Assembly: GCF_900636365.1 (NCBI RefSeq)
Contig: NZ_LR134266.1
Span: 943,501 to 1,007,500, forward strand
DNA: 64,000 nucleotides
Reading direction: 5' to 3'
Source of the DNA: Streptococcus viridans
Lineage (GTDB): Bacteria; Bacillota; Bacilli; Lactobacillales; Streptococcaceae
Positions 27,983 through 36,383 of the stretch are shown here, one piece after another; position 1 is the first letter of the stretch; the number at the start of each line of letters is the position of its first letter. Below the pieces are notes generated by a model. That model did not search any database. It was not told the DNA's origin and saw only the letters and a list, made by a program, of their open reading frames with translations. A program made the position numbers and the translations under genes.

Positions 27983-29992
27983 ATGAAACGTGTCTTTATT
28001 ATTTTATCAAACCTTTTCATCTCTAGCTTTTTGATTTGGATTGCCTTTATTTCTCCAAATACGGTTATCCACCGCAGTCTTCCGGTAGTAGGTGTGGTGA
28101 GACAAGAAAAGAGCGTCACATATGAAGAGTTATCTTCCAGTTTAGACCGCTTGGCAAGGGATAATCATAGTATAATTGCCCGTCAGATACAAAGAACAGA
28201 CTCTAAGGGGCAGGTTGTTTTCACCTATGAAATCTACGGAGAGGGAAAACTTCCTCTTGGGATTAAAAGAGAGAAGAAAGAACTGGCTGCCAAAGAAAGC
28301 CTGCTAAAGAATTATTATATATTAACAGGTGATTTGGAAACTGAAAAGCTGGATCAAACTCTTCATACTCTTGGTTTCTCACAAACTTTTATTGAGAAAC
28401 CGAATCCTCTGCAGACCCTTATTGCCTTTTTTGGCTCAGGTTCACAATCACTTGCCTTGGTTATTTTTATCATTAGTTTTAGCTCTTTGACGATTATACA
28501 AAAAACACTTGAAATGAGAAGTGCTGGGATTCGATATATTTCAGGAATGAGACGCTTGCAAGTTTTCGGACATTCTCTAAAAGATGATAGTATAGAGTTG
28601 CTTTTGGGATGTATTGGCGCAAGTATAATGGGTGCTGTTCTGATTTATTGTTTTCAATTGACACCTTTTTCCTATTCCATCGTCATTTTCAGTAGTATTA
28701 TTTACAATGGGATTTTACTAATTTTGTCTGTTTTCTTATCTTTCCTCTTTGCATATAGTATTCAAACGATTCATTTAGTCCCCCTTTTAAAAGGGAAGGT
28801 TCCATTGAAGCGCATATTGGTTTTCCTCTTTATTTGTCAATTTCTCGCTGTGGCATTAATTGGCCTTGCGATTCATCGAATCAGTATTTATGGATCAGTC
28901 TGGCAAACTCACCAAGAGGGAAGTGAGGCTTGGTTAAAACAGTCGAATTGGGTCCAAATTAGTACAAGTCGGGAGGATTTTTCACAGAAAACAAACAAAG
29001 AGACGCAAATTGAGGACAGAGCAAAATGGTCTAAGCTCATCGAGTCTGGTATTGAAAATGGTGGTCTTTTAGCTTATCATAATCTCGTATCTTTTAGTTC
29101 AAAAGGAGTTATGACGGATCCTAGTACAGGTAAAGAGTTTTCAATCACAGATTACGATCCTCTTGCCAATAGCCTGTATGTCACTCCAAATTATCTTGAT
29201 ATCCAAAGGATCTCAGTTTCCCCTGAGTTAAAAGAGAGCTTGAATCACTTGCAAGCTGGAGAATTTGGACTCTTACTTCCGGAAAAATTAAAAGGTCGAG
29301 AAGAGGAGATGATCAAACGATATGAAGATTATCTATCTCCTCGAGATGATCAAGGAAATATCACCTTATCAATGAAGGCGCAGGTAACGTATATTCCGAA
29401 TCATCAAAAACGCTTTATCTACAACAACACACCAATTAGCTATAAGCAATTCTTTACCGATCCGGTTTTAGTGGTTATTCAACCTGAAAGTTTTGGAGGC
29501 TATGTGAATCCATATTTCACCGTTCTAAATCCCTACCTTTATTTTAATGGACTTCAGAATAGTAAGAAGCTAATCGCTGAGTATAATCTTGAAAAAAGTG
29601 TTAGTCAGTACGACTATGCAGTGGACGTTTACCAGCAAATGGCCCAAAAAATACAAATAGAAAATCTCATGGCGATTGCAGGAGGAGTCTTTGGTATAGC
29701 AACCTCTGTTCTTCTTTTTAACACTATGAATTTCCTATATTTTGAAGAGTTTAGAAAACAAATCTTCTTGAAGAAGATTGCAGGTCTGGGATTTGTAAAC
29801 ATTCACCAAATGATTTTGCTCTCAGAAAGTAGCCTCTTGCTATTAGGAAGCCTCTTGGTATTCATTCTCACTTCGGAATGGTGGATTGCTCTTGTCACTC
29901 TCTTGCTATTTATTACTAATGCTTGGTTCATTCTCCTGTACCGGTCTCATAAAGAAGACCACTTATTAGCCACTGTACTGAAAGGAGCCTAA
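27983..29992 (+). CDS. DUF1430 bacteriocin-associated integral membrane protein
   Basis: 669 residues. One membrane segment at the N-terminus, three to four in the middle (about residues 150-300), a large extracellular domain (about 305-560) and three at the C-terminus: an FtsX/MacB-like layout. The family accompanies lactococcin-972-type bacteriocins (streptococcins in pneumococcus) as export or immunity component. It forms one operon with the ABC ATPase (gap 1 nt). No intact lactococcin-972-like toxin gene is present nearby, so a self-immunity or orphan role is possible. Confidence 0.8.
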   Translation: MKRVFIILSNLFISSFLIWIAFISPNTVIHRSLPVVGVVRQEKSVTYEELSSSLDRLARDNHSIIARQIQRTDSKGQVVFTYEIYGEGKLPLGIKREKKELAAKESLLKNYYILTGDLETEKLDQTLHTLGFSQTFIEKPNPLQTLIAFFGSGSQSLALVIFIISFSSLTIIQKTLEMRSAGIRYISGMRRLQVFGHSLKDDSIELLLGCIGASIMGAVLIYCFQLTPFSYSIVIFSSIIYNGILLILSVFLSFLFAYSIQTIHLVPLLKGKVPLKRILVFLFICQFLAVALIGLAIHRISIYGSVWQTHQEGSEAWLKQSNWVQISTSREDFSQKTNKETQIEDRAKWSKLIESGIENGGLLAYHNLVSFSSKGVMTDPSTGKEFSITDYDPLANSLYVTPNYLDIQRISVSPELKESLNHLQAGEFGLLLPEKLKGREEEMIKRYEDYLSPRDDQGNITLSMKAQVTYIPNHQKRFIYNNTPISYKQFFTDPVLVVIQPESFGGYVNPYFTVLNPYLYFNGLQNSKKLIAEYNLEKSVSQYDYAVDVYQQMAQKIQIENLMAIAGGVFGIATSVLLFNTMNFLYFEEFRKQIFLKKIAGLGFVNIHQMILLSESSLLLLGSLLVFILTSEWWIALVTLLLFITNAWFILLYRSHKEDHLLATVLKGA

Positions 29993-29993
29993 T

Positions 29994-30620
29994 ATGATTA
30001 CCGTAGAACATTTAACCAAATCATTTGGCCAACGAACGGTCTTTCAAGATTTGAGCTTGCAATTTACAGAAGGTAAGGTCTATGCTCTGATCGGAAATAG
30101 TGGGTGTGGTAAAACAACCTTGCTCAATATCTTGGCGAAGATAGAGCCTTATGAAGAAGGGAATATAAGCTATCAAGGGCAAGAACTGAAACAAATCAAA
30201 CAGCATCACTTCTTTAAGCGTGAATTAGGTTATCTCTTTCAAAACTTTGGCCTGCTTGAAAACGAGACTATCGCTACAAATTTAGATTTGGGATTGATTG
30301 GGCAAAAATTAACGAAAAAAGAGAAGAAGCAGCAAGAGGAAGAAGTGCTCAAAAAAGTAGGATTGGCTTACCTTGCTCTGGATCAAAAGATTTATGAATT
30401 ATCTGGGGGAGAGGCGCAACGTGTCGCATTAGCTAAAGTTATTTTAAAAGATCCACCTTTAATTTTGGCAGATGAACTAACTGCAGCACTGGATCCAGAA
30501 ACCTCACAAGAGGTGATGGACTTGCTCTTAATGTTAAAGAATCAAGAGCGTATAATCATTATCGCAACCCATAATCCAGTAATTTGGGAAAAAGCTGACG
30601 AAGTGGTAAAACTCAACTAG
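29994..30620 (+). CDS. ABC transporter ATP-binding protein, lactococcin-972 group
   Basis: 208 residues. Walker A GNSGCGKTT (about 34-42), Q-loop LFQNFGL, signature LSGGEAQRVALAK, Walker B LILADELTAALD and switch ATHNP are complete, so it should hydrolyse ATP. MacB/LolD-like size. Partner of the DUF1430 membrane protein encoded 1 nt upstream; AAAGGAGCC precedes the ATG. Confidence 0.88.
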   Translation: MITVEHLTKSFGQRTVFQDLSLQFTEGKVYALIGNSGCGKTTLLNILAKIEPYEEGNISYQGQELKQIKQHHFFKRELGYLFQNFGLLENETIATNLDLGLIGQKLTKKEKKQQEEEVLKKVGLAYLALDQKIYELSGGEAQRVALAKVILKDPPLILADELTAALDPETSQEVMDLLLMLKNQERIIIIATHNPVIWEKADEVVKLN

Positions 30621-30690
30621 TCCATGGCTGAAGAATGGTTTGATTTTCTACATTATCTTTTATAGCTAGCTATTCATGAGGTATAGGCTG

Positions 30691-31824
30691 ATGAAGAAAA
30701 AAGATCATGTCAAACAAAAATTTTTAAGATTTTTCATCATTGGGATTATCATTCTCTTATCAGCCTGCACTCTTGTAGGGCCACCCCAAAAATCTCCTTC
30801 CGGTAGTACCAATGTGTCTAGGAAAATAAGGTTCGAGGAAAGAAGGGCAGAAGATTTATTAAAAAATTCTATTTCTATCCCTTATCCAGATGGGAAAATC
30901 TTTACACCTACCGCGCTGTCAAATGATGGGATTGCTTATGGCGAGGCTGTTGACCAAGGACACGAAGATCAGAATTATCTTGCCTGTATGAATTTACATA
31001 CCAAGGACTTTCAAAAGATAAAAGATGTTGAAAAGACATCTAATCTGACTCATGTGGCTGTTAGCTATGTAGATCATGATATTGTTGTTTTTGAAGAGTA
31101 TGATCAACTCAATCAGACAGGGATTTACTATCTTTGGAAGATAAAAGACAAATCTTTAACGACACTGATCGATAGGAGACCTATCGGAACGGTTCCAGTT
31201 ACTCAAGTAGCTCGATCCAACCAGAAACTCTTTATAAATTATGAAGTAGGCGATAGCCTATATCAAATTGAAGAATTTGACCTTGAAACAGGGTCTCATC
31301 AGACGATTGAATCAGAAAATAGCGGTTTTCCGAATGTCTTTAAAGATTACTTGTATTATGTACAAATTAATAACACAGCTTTAACCACAAAAATTGTAGC
31401 CTACTCCTTAAGTGATGGGCAGAAAAAGGTTATAGATCAAACAAAGGATGATCAACGCTATTATGTCGATTTATTGACGAATGGGCACAATCTTCTTTAC
31501 TTGGTTGCAAATAATAAAGACGCTTCATTTACCTTTGAAAATAAAAACCATAAGAAGATATTTTCTACTTCACAGGCAGAAACCTTCATATATCGCAATA
31601 TTTATCTCACTTATATGGGAGAAAGAAGAAGTGAGGAGCGTGTTAAATCACAGTATTATTTGTGGGATTTAAGACATCAGATTCATTATTTATATGATCA
31701 TGGCCCCATTTTGCTATCAGATAAAGGAATTTTATGGATTCAATTCAAAAAGAAGGATAATGAGATTCCAAAAGGTGAAATCTATCGAAATGAAAACTCT
31801 GTAATGCGCTATCAAGAATGGTAG
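30691..31824 (+). CDS. Lipoprotein of the bacteriocin-type ABC locus
   Basis: About 377 residues. Basic start, hydrophobic core and lipobox LSAC with lipidated cysteine near residue 26, followed by a Ser/Pro-rich linker. The rest reads like a beta-propeller-type or repeat-strand extracellular domain (many YY, YDQ and strand-like stretches), but no named domain is recognised. GAGG at 30678-30681 favours ATG 30691 over the ATG at 30676, which overlaps it. Lies 70 nt behind the ATPase and is probably part of the same operon. Confidence 0.72.
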   Translation: MKKKDHVKQKFLRFFIIGIIILLSACTLVGPPQKSPSGSTNVSRKIRFEERRAEDLLKNSISIPYPDGKIFTPTALSNDGIAYGEAVDQGHEDQNYLACMNLHTKDFQKIKDVEKTSNLTHVAVSYVDHDIVVFEEYDQLNQTGIYYLWKIKDKSLTTLIDRRPIGTVPVTQVARSNQKLFINYEVGDSLYQIEEFDLETGSHQTIESENSGFPNVFKDYLYYVQINNTALTTKIVAYSLSDGQKKVIDQTKDDQRYYVDLLTNGHNLLYLVANNKDASFTFENKNHKKIFSTSQAETFIYRNIYLTYMGERRSEERVKSQYYLWDLRHQIHYLYDHGPILLSDKGILWIQFKKKDNEIPKGEIYRNENSVMRYQEW

Positions 31825-31838
31825 AAAGGAGAAAAAAC

Positions 31839-32029
31839 TTGAAAAAGTTTATCTATTCATTGTATTTCTGACTTTTCTTTGTTTATCTGGCTATACAGAG
31901 ACACAAATAGAAAGCCAAATAATTTCTTCCATCTCTCGTAAAGTAACTTCCTCTTCATCAACAACAGTCATTGTAAAAACAAAGGATTGTAAGGAATACC
32001 GTACCAATGACAGCAGAAGTGATGAGTGA
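31839..32029 (+). pseudogene. Frameshifted small secreted peptide gene
   Basis: A TTG start 7 nt after GGAG encodes KKF... and stops after ten codons. If the A run at 31842-31846 had one more A, the frame would read KKVYLFIVFLTFLCLSGY, a good signal peptide, and continue to the stop at 32027-32029 (63 residues, Ser/Thr-rich, ending KTKDCKEYRTNDSRSDE). So this is a secreted peptide gene with a one-base loss in a homopolymer, or a phase-variable gene. Position behind the lactococcin-972-type export genes suggests a decayed bacteriocin or immunity peptide; no family is recognised. Confidence 0.5.
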
Positions 32030-32054
32030 TTAAAAATAAAGAAGGGAAGACGAA

Positions 32055-32981
32055 ATGGCACTATTACAAATTATTGGTCTAAATAAATCGTATAACAAAA
32101 AGAAAGTAATTGAAGATTTGTCATTTGAGTTGCAGAGTGGCGAAATAATGGGACTCATTGGACAAAATGGCTCTGGGAAAACTACAATATTCAAAACGAT
32201 TTTAGGTTTAGTAAAAAAAGAATCTGGTGGAATTAAAATCAATGGGAAACTAATTGAAGGGAAATCAAAGGGCTATTTGAATACTATTGGTACGATTATT
32301 GAATATCCTACATTTTATGAATCTTTAACAGCTAGACAGAATTTAATGCTTATTTCTAGTCTTTATGATGAAGTAAACTTATCAAAAGAAGATCTTTTAA
32401 ACTATCTGCATTTAGTAGGTTTAGACAATAGTGTGGATTGTAAAGTATCTAGTTTTTCATTAGGTATGAAACAACGTTTGGGACTTGCTCAAGCCTTAAT
32501 TCATCAGCCAACTATCTTATTATTAGATGAACCATTCAATGGACTAGATCCCATAGGAATGAAAGAATTTAGAGACTTGCTCATTGAATTGTCTAAAAAA
32601 GGAGTTGGGATTGTAATTTCGAGTCATTCATTGGAAGAATTAAGTAAGTTAGTGGATACAGTTACAATTATCAATCAAGGGAAAGTAATTTTCCAAGGGA
32701 AAAAGACAGAATTTTTATCACTTGGATCTATAAAGAACGTTTGGTTGTTGAAAACTGATAACTTAGAACTTACAAAGTCTATCTTAAATAACTTAAACAT
32801 TGTTTTTACTGAGAGAATAGAGCAACTTGAGTTATCTTTAGATATAGAATCAATGAAAGAGGTAAAGGAGAAACTACTCACAGAGTTATTACGTCAGGAT
32901 ATCTCCATCATATATTTTTCTGAGAAACAAAATAATTTTGAAGATATTTTTATCAAAATGCAGAGAGATATGGAGGTTTGA
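32055..32981 (+). CDS. ABC transporter ATP-binding protein, bacteriocin-immunity type
   Basis: 308 residues. Walker A GQNGSGKTT, signature FSLGMKQRLGLA and Walker B ILLLDEP are present. In place of the Q-loop there is IIEYPTFYESLTARQNL, i.e. an E-loop, which is a mark of lantibiotic-immunity ATPases. Coding is clearly AT-richer than the genes before 27.6 kb. Forms a unit with the permease starting 1 nt later; probably protects against or exports a peptide. Confidence 0.8.
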   Translation: MALLQIIGLNKSYNKKKVIEDLSFELQSGEIMGLIGQNGSGKTTIFKTILGLVKKESGGIKINGKLIEGKSKGYLNTIGTIIEYPTFYESLTARQNLMLISSLYDEVNLSKEDLLNYLHLVGLDNSVDCKVSSFSLGMKQRLGLAQALIHQPTILLLDEPFNGLDPIGMKEFRDLLIELSKKGVGIVISSHSLEELSKLVDTVTIINQGKVIFQGKKTEFLSLGSIKNVWLLKTDNLELTKSILNNLNIVFTERIEQLELSLDIESMKEVKEKLLTELLRQDISIIYFSEKQNNFEDIFIKMQRDMEV

Positions 32982-32982
32982 T

Positions 32983-33744
32983 ATGCTTAAATTAATAAAG
33001 ATTGAGTTGTTCAAATTATTTGCTGGGAAAAAGATTTTCTATGTTTTTGGAGGGTTTGTTTGTGTCATTTCTCTATTGATACTGTATCTAAGAATGGTTG
33101 CACCAGAATCTTCATTTGGAAATGTTTTTAAAACCTCCAGCGATACATTTTCGATATTTGCTTTGATAGTAGGAGTTATAGTAGCATTAGTACCGTTTTA
33201 TCAAGAAATTCAGCAAAAAACAATTAAATCATTGTTAGTCACACCGGTTAAACGAGTAGAAATTTTGTTTTCAAAATTGTTAGCATCTATTTTTACCTCA
33301 TTCTTAATTTTAGTTGTTTTATGTCTAACATCTTTTATAGTGACAACATTACTATTTGGATTTTTTAAAGTTGGAGCTTACTCTTCATCTGCAGATAATA
33401 TGCTTACTTTTACGGCCGGAATAGTTCAAATTATTACAACGTTTTTTACGACTATTTTTTATAGTACTACAATTATTTGTTTATTTTTGATAACAAATTC
33501 TTTATCGAGTACCCTAGTTGGAGTTGTTTTGTTAAGAGGTTTAGGAGAACTGATTTCAAGAAGTTTATTAGACCAAAATAACTTGTTATTATCTTTTAGC
33601 CCATTAGGAGTATTGAATATTTTAAACCCTGTTTCAAAGAATATTTCGATAATTAGCTATACCATTCAACTACTTTTAACTGTTATTTATTCAATAGTAA
33701 TTTTTTACATTGACACTAAACTATTTGAAAACAAAGAATTCTAA
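32983..33744 (+). CDS. ABC-2 type permease subunit
   Basis: 253 residues with about six membrane segments, typical ABC-2 permease start LIKIELFKLFAGKKIFYVF. GGAGG in the end of the ATPase gene selects ATG 32983; an in-frame ATG at 32938 lies inside that gene and is rejected. Together with the E-loop ATPase it forms a small two-component transporter, likely for bacteriocin immunity. AT-rich. Ends at the bidirectional terminator 33846. Confidence 0.78.
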   Translation: MLKLIKIELFKLFAGKKIFYVFGGFVCVISLLILYLRMVAPESSFGNVFKTSSDTFSIFALIVGVIVALVPFYQEIQQKTIKSLLVTPVKRVEILFSKLLASIFTSFLILVVLCLTSFIVTTLLFGFFKVGAYSSSADNMLTFTAGIVQIITTFFTTIFYSTTIICLFLITNSLSSTLVGVVLLRGLGELISRSLLDQNNLLLSFSPLGVLNILNPVSKNISIISYTIQLLLTVIYSIVIFYIDTKLFENKEF

Positions 33745-33845
33745 AGATTGACTCAAAATCAAATTCATGAATCAGGAAAATGGTTTTCCAATTGGAGTAA
33801 GAAATCATACAAATTAATGAAGTTAAAGAAAATAAAGAATAAAAA

Positions 33846-33880
33846 AGCGTAAGATTTCATAAAAAATCCTACGCTCTTTT
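33846..33880. terminator. Bidirectional terminator between the ABC permease and xerS
   Basis: AGCGTAAGATTT / AAATCCTACGCT stem with one mismatch, T run on the right and A run on the left, so it ends transcripts from both sides. Confidence 0.85.
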
Positions 33881-33897
33881 TCTAACACTAAAATATT

Positions 33898-33915
33898 ACA
33901 TAATTTATATTATGT
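33898..33915. repeat. Stop-adjacent palindrome after xerS
   Basis: ACATAATTTATATTATGT, 3 nt beyond the xerS stop codon; same pattern as at 23662 and 48525. Confidence 0.5.
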
Positions 33916-33918
33916 ATC

Positions 33919-34989
33919 TTATAAACTATCCAAGGCATTTTTCTGTTCGTCATTAACGATATGCGTATACAAGTCCGTTACCTGTGTGCTAGCATGTCCC
34001 AGCTGGTGGCTGACCAAAACTTGGGATTTGGTAGCATCATAGAGACGGGTTGCAAGAGTATGGCGCAGTTTGTGGGGGGTTACGCGGACTTTAAAGTCTT
34101 CTGAATACTTGGCCACCATCTTTTCAACACTAGAAGCATCAATTCGGTTTGGAACCCCTCGATACAAGGTTAAGAAGAGGGCTGTATCGGTTTTTTCTGT
34201 CTTATAACGTTTGTCTCGAATAGCGAGATATTGTTCTAAATAAGGCTTAGCAAAGGCAGCAACATTGACTGAGTCTCGTTTTCCACCTTTTCGAGTGACG
34301 TCAATCACCATCATCTTAAGATTGAGATCTCGAAGATCTAGGTTAACTGCCTCAGAGAGACGGACACCAGATGCAAGAAGGAGTGCAATGATGGCTAAAT
34401 CTCGCTCCTTATTCTTGTTAAAGGACGATAAGGCTCGATTTGAGAGTGTTTGAGGGTATTCCTGGTCGATATAGTTAAGGAAACCTTCTGTCTCGTCACC
34501 TAAAAAGAGTTTTTGCTTGATATTTTCAGCTCGAGCAGCTAAGGTTTCTTTCTTTTTCTTGGTCGCAACCTTCTTCATGACATTACGGTAGAAATAAGGT
34601 TCCCCTTGCTCATTTTCAACTTCCTCAGTCAAATACTTATAAAGACTAGAAAGTGCAGAAAGGGTACGGTTAATGGTTGTTTGAGAAACCCCGTTTTTCG
34701 TCGTATTGGCATTGAGCAGAGGACGTTCACGTAAGTAAAGGATAAAGGATTCCATGTCTTTCTTGGTCATGTGCTCTAGAACGTCTAAGGGAATATTGGC
34801 CATGGTGTCAGCATCTGATATACCAGATTCCAAGACCCAGGTGAAAAATCGATCGTATTCCTTTAAGTATTCGTATAAGGTCGTAAAACTGTATGGAACG
34901 GCCAGTTTTGATTGGTAATATTCTAAGACGTACCAAGGCATGACTTGTTTGAGTTTATCAATCCGTTCTAATAAAATCTCGCGTTTCAT
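33919..34989 (-). CDS. xerS: Tyrosine recombinase XerS
   Basis: 356 residues, the normal XerS length. It is the single recombinase that resolves chromosome dimers in streptococci. The catalytic set is visible: Arg in [20 protein letters not shown] (HxxR), LGHAST and the nucleophile Tyr in DLYTH near the end. GGAG upstream selects ATG 34989 over the in-frame ATG at 35001. Its target difSL lies about 50 bp upstream, the standard arrangement, which fixes this point as the replication terminus. Confidence 0.96.
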   Translation of the reverse strand: MKREILLERIDKLKQVMPWYVLEYYQSKLAVPYSFTTLYEYLKEYDRFFTWVLESGISDADTMANIPLDVLEHMTKKDMESFILYLRERPLLNANTTKNGVSQTTINRTLSALSSLYKYLTEEVENEQGEPYFYRNVMKKVATKKKKETLAARAENIKQKLFLGDETEGFLNYIDQEYPQTLSNRALSSFNKNKERDLAIIALLLASGVRLSEAVNLDLRDLNLKMMVIDVTRKGGKRDSVNVAAFAKPYLEQYLAIRDKRYKTEKTDTALFLTLYRGVPNRIDASSVEKMVAKYSEDFKVRVTPHKLRHTLATRLYDATKSQVLVSHQLGHASTQVTDLYTHIVNDEQKNALDSL

Positions 34990-35007
34990 GTTTTTCTCCA
35001 AATCTTT

Positions 35008-35024
35008 CTATACTAGTAGTATAG
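35008..35024. promoter_or_regulatory. Palindrome between xerS and difSL
   Basis: CTATACTA-G-TAGTATAG, 8-bp perfect arms. On the xerS strand it contains a TATACT that can act as -10, so it may be promoter and operator at once. Confidence 0.45.
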
Positions 35025-35040
35025 CATAGCCAGATATATT

Positions 35041-35071
35041 TTTCAAGAAAATTATAGTTTTTCGGAAAGAT
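35041..35071 (-). other. difSL chromosome dimer resolution site
   Basis: The 31 bp match the streptococcal difSL consensus as I remember it: arms TTTCAAGAAAATT and TTTTTCGGAAAGAT around TATAG. Location next to xerS and the switch in gene direction support it. Confidence 0.92.
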
Positions 35072-35166
35072 GTTATAGGGGATCCATAGAACTGTTTTCT
35101 ATATGCCTTTTTAAACAAAACAAAGTACGTAACCAAAAAATTTTTTTGAGCTAATCATTGACAATT

Positions 35167-35261
35167 ATGTACTTTATTTAAGTGAACACTGGAAATTTTT
35201 AAAGATGTTCATCTTCTGTAAAATGTACTTATTTAAGTGAAAACTAAAAATTTTTCAAATG
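35167..35261. repeat. Two tandem AT-rich repeats
   Basis: ATGTACTTTATTTAAGTGAA (35167) and ATGTACTTATTTAAGTGAAA (35223) begin two similar units of about 40 bp, 56 bp apart. The gap 35072-35315 has no gene; it holds these repeats and the terminator at 35275. Confidence 0.65.
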
Positions 35262-35274
35262 TACATTTTAACAA

Positions 35275-35315
35275 AATAAGAACACTTTATATTATTTAAA
35301 GTGTTCTTATTTTTG
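35275..35315. terminator. Long perfect hairpin ending the zinc-ribbon remnant
   Basis: 15-bp perfect stem AATAAGAACACTTTA / TAAAGTGTTCTTATT with 7-nt loop; T-rich on the right and A-rich on the left, so usable from both sides. A related half-copy lies at about 37432-37478. Confidence 0.8.
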
Positions 35316-35867
35316 TTATATCTTCTTAAACTGTACAAAATGTTCTTGCTTTCTTCTGTGACCTTTGCAAATCGAACATGCCTTTTTATTTCGCTTTCTG
35401 TAAGCCATTCTTTCTCTAACTTGAATTTTATAACGATGATCTTGGTTTTCCTGACATAACCACCAACTCAACTCTGTGATTTCAGTTGGCCTTGCTATTA
35501 GAAGGTTATTTACATAATCCCACTCATTCATTAGACTTTGTTGAGTTGTTGCTAAGTCGTTAAATCCTTTTAAAACTTTTTGATTTCTACAATATGGACA
35601 AGAATTATCTCTGTAAAATTTTTCTTTAATGATTTGCTGATATTCTCCAGTACATACAGGGCATTTCCACCATGCGTTATATGTTGAATTAGATTTTACT
35701 GAAGACATTTCTTGTTTATTTAATGTAGACCATTCTTTAATTAACCAAGGATGTGTTGTTTCTAGATCATTATAACCCCTTACAGTTTTTTTAAAAGAAC
35801 AATACGGACAACATTGGTCGTTTTCGTAGCGTTCAGAAATTTTCGCTTTAAAATTCCTGTGACATTT
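35316..35867 (-). pseudogene. 5'-truncated zinc-ribbon (DUF4379-like) gene
   Basis: Readable from a TGATGA stop pair at 35868 down to the stop at 35316, about 183 codons, with no proper start; an internal ATG at 35708 could still give 130 residues. At least two repeated zinc-ribbon units are visible: KCHRNFKAKISERYENDQCCPYC, then WWKCPVCTGEYQQ...CPYC with NDLATTQQSLMNEWD, ending WWLCQ...CSICKG. This pattern fits the probable zinc-ribbon family PF14311, found in mobile elements and in nuclease fusions. The 5' end has been lost by fusion to the RepA_N remnant. Confidence 0.65.
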
Positions 35868-36075
35868 TCATCAACGTAATCTCTATTTCCCTTCTGGAAT
35901 GAACTGATACTTAATTTACAACGATTATAAAGAGTGCCATATGCTAACTTAGCATCAGATAAGAACTAGTCAATTTGACATAGCCGTTCTCACTGTATTG
36001 AATACGGGTGAAAAATATTTCTGGAATTTGATAAAAAGTTAGAGTAGCTAGTTGATCAATTGTGATATCCGCCAT
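35868..36075 (-). pseudogene. RepA_N-type replication initiator remnant
   Basis: The ATG at 36075 has a good GGAGG and reads ITIDQLATLTFYQIPEIFFT, then hits a stop at 35944. In another frame it continues SDAKLAYGTLYNRCKLSISS..NRDYVDEN. Together these match the N-terminal domain of RepA_N plasmid/ICE initiators (QIPxxLF, AKLxYGxLxxR, LS). So there is one frameshift and then a truncation at about 35868 where the zinc-ribbon frame begins. Its ATG overlaps the stop of the small wHTH gene (TAATG). It marks a lost integrated plasmid or conjugative element. Confidence 0.65.
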
Positions 36076-36257
36076 TAGTAGCCTCCTACAACTTGTAACC
36101 TCAAGCCACCAGCTTCAGGAAAATAAACAAGATGAGTTTGCTCTAACTCTTCAATAGCTGCAATAGCACGCTTTCTGGTCCATCCCATCGTCTTCATCAA
36201 ATCGTAAATCATTATATCTCTAGACAAACTTGAGACCTTTGTTCGGTTTTGTTTCAT
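36075..36257 (-). CDS. Small winged-helix-like DNA-binding protein
   Basis: 60 residues: SRDIMIYDLMKTMGWTRKRAIAAIEELEQTHLVYF looks like a helix-turn-helix followed by a wing. AAAGGA selects ATG 36257. It is coupled to the RepA_N remnant by TAATG, so it was probably an accessory replication or regulatory protein of the same mobile element. No family name can be given. Confidence 0.55.
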   Translation of the reverse strand: MKQNRTKVSSLSRDIMIYDLMKTMGWTRKRAIAAIEELEQTHLVYFPEAGGLRLQVVGGY

Positions 36258-36383
36258 AGGCAATCCTTTCTTTACTTGATTAGTCCTTTTTCTTTTCTTA
36301 ATTTTTAAAGTCTATTAGACATAGCTATTCCTCAAATATATATTGTGTTATAATATTTTTTGGTAGGTGGTCATGGAGGTGAC

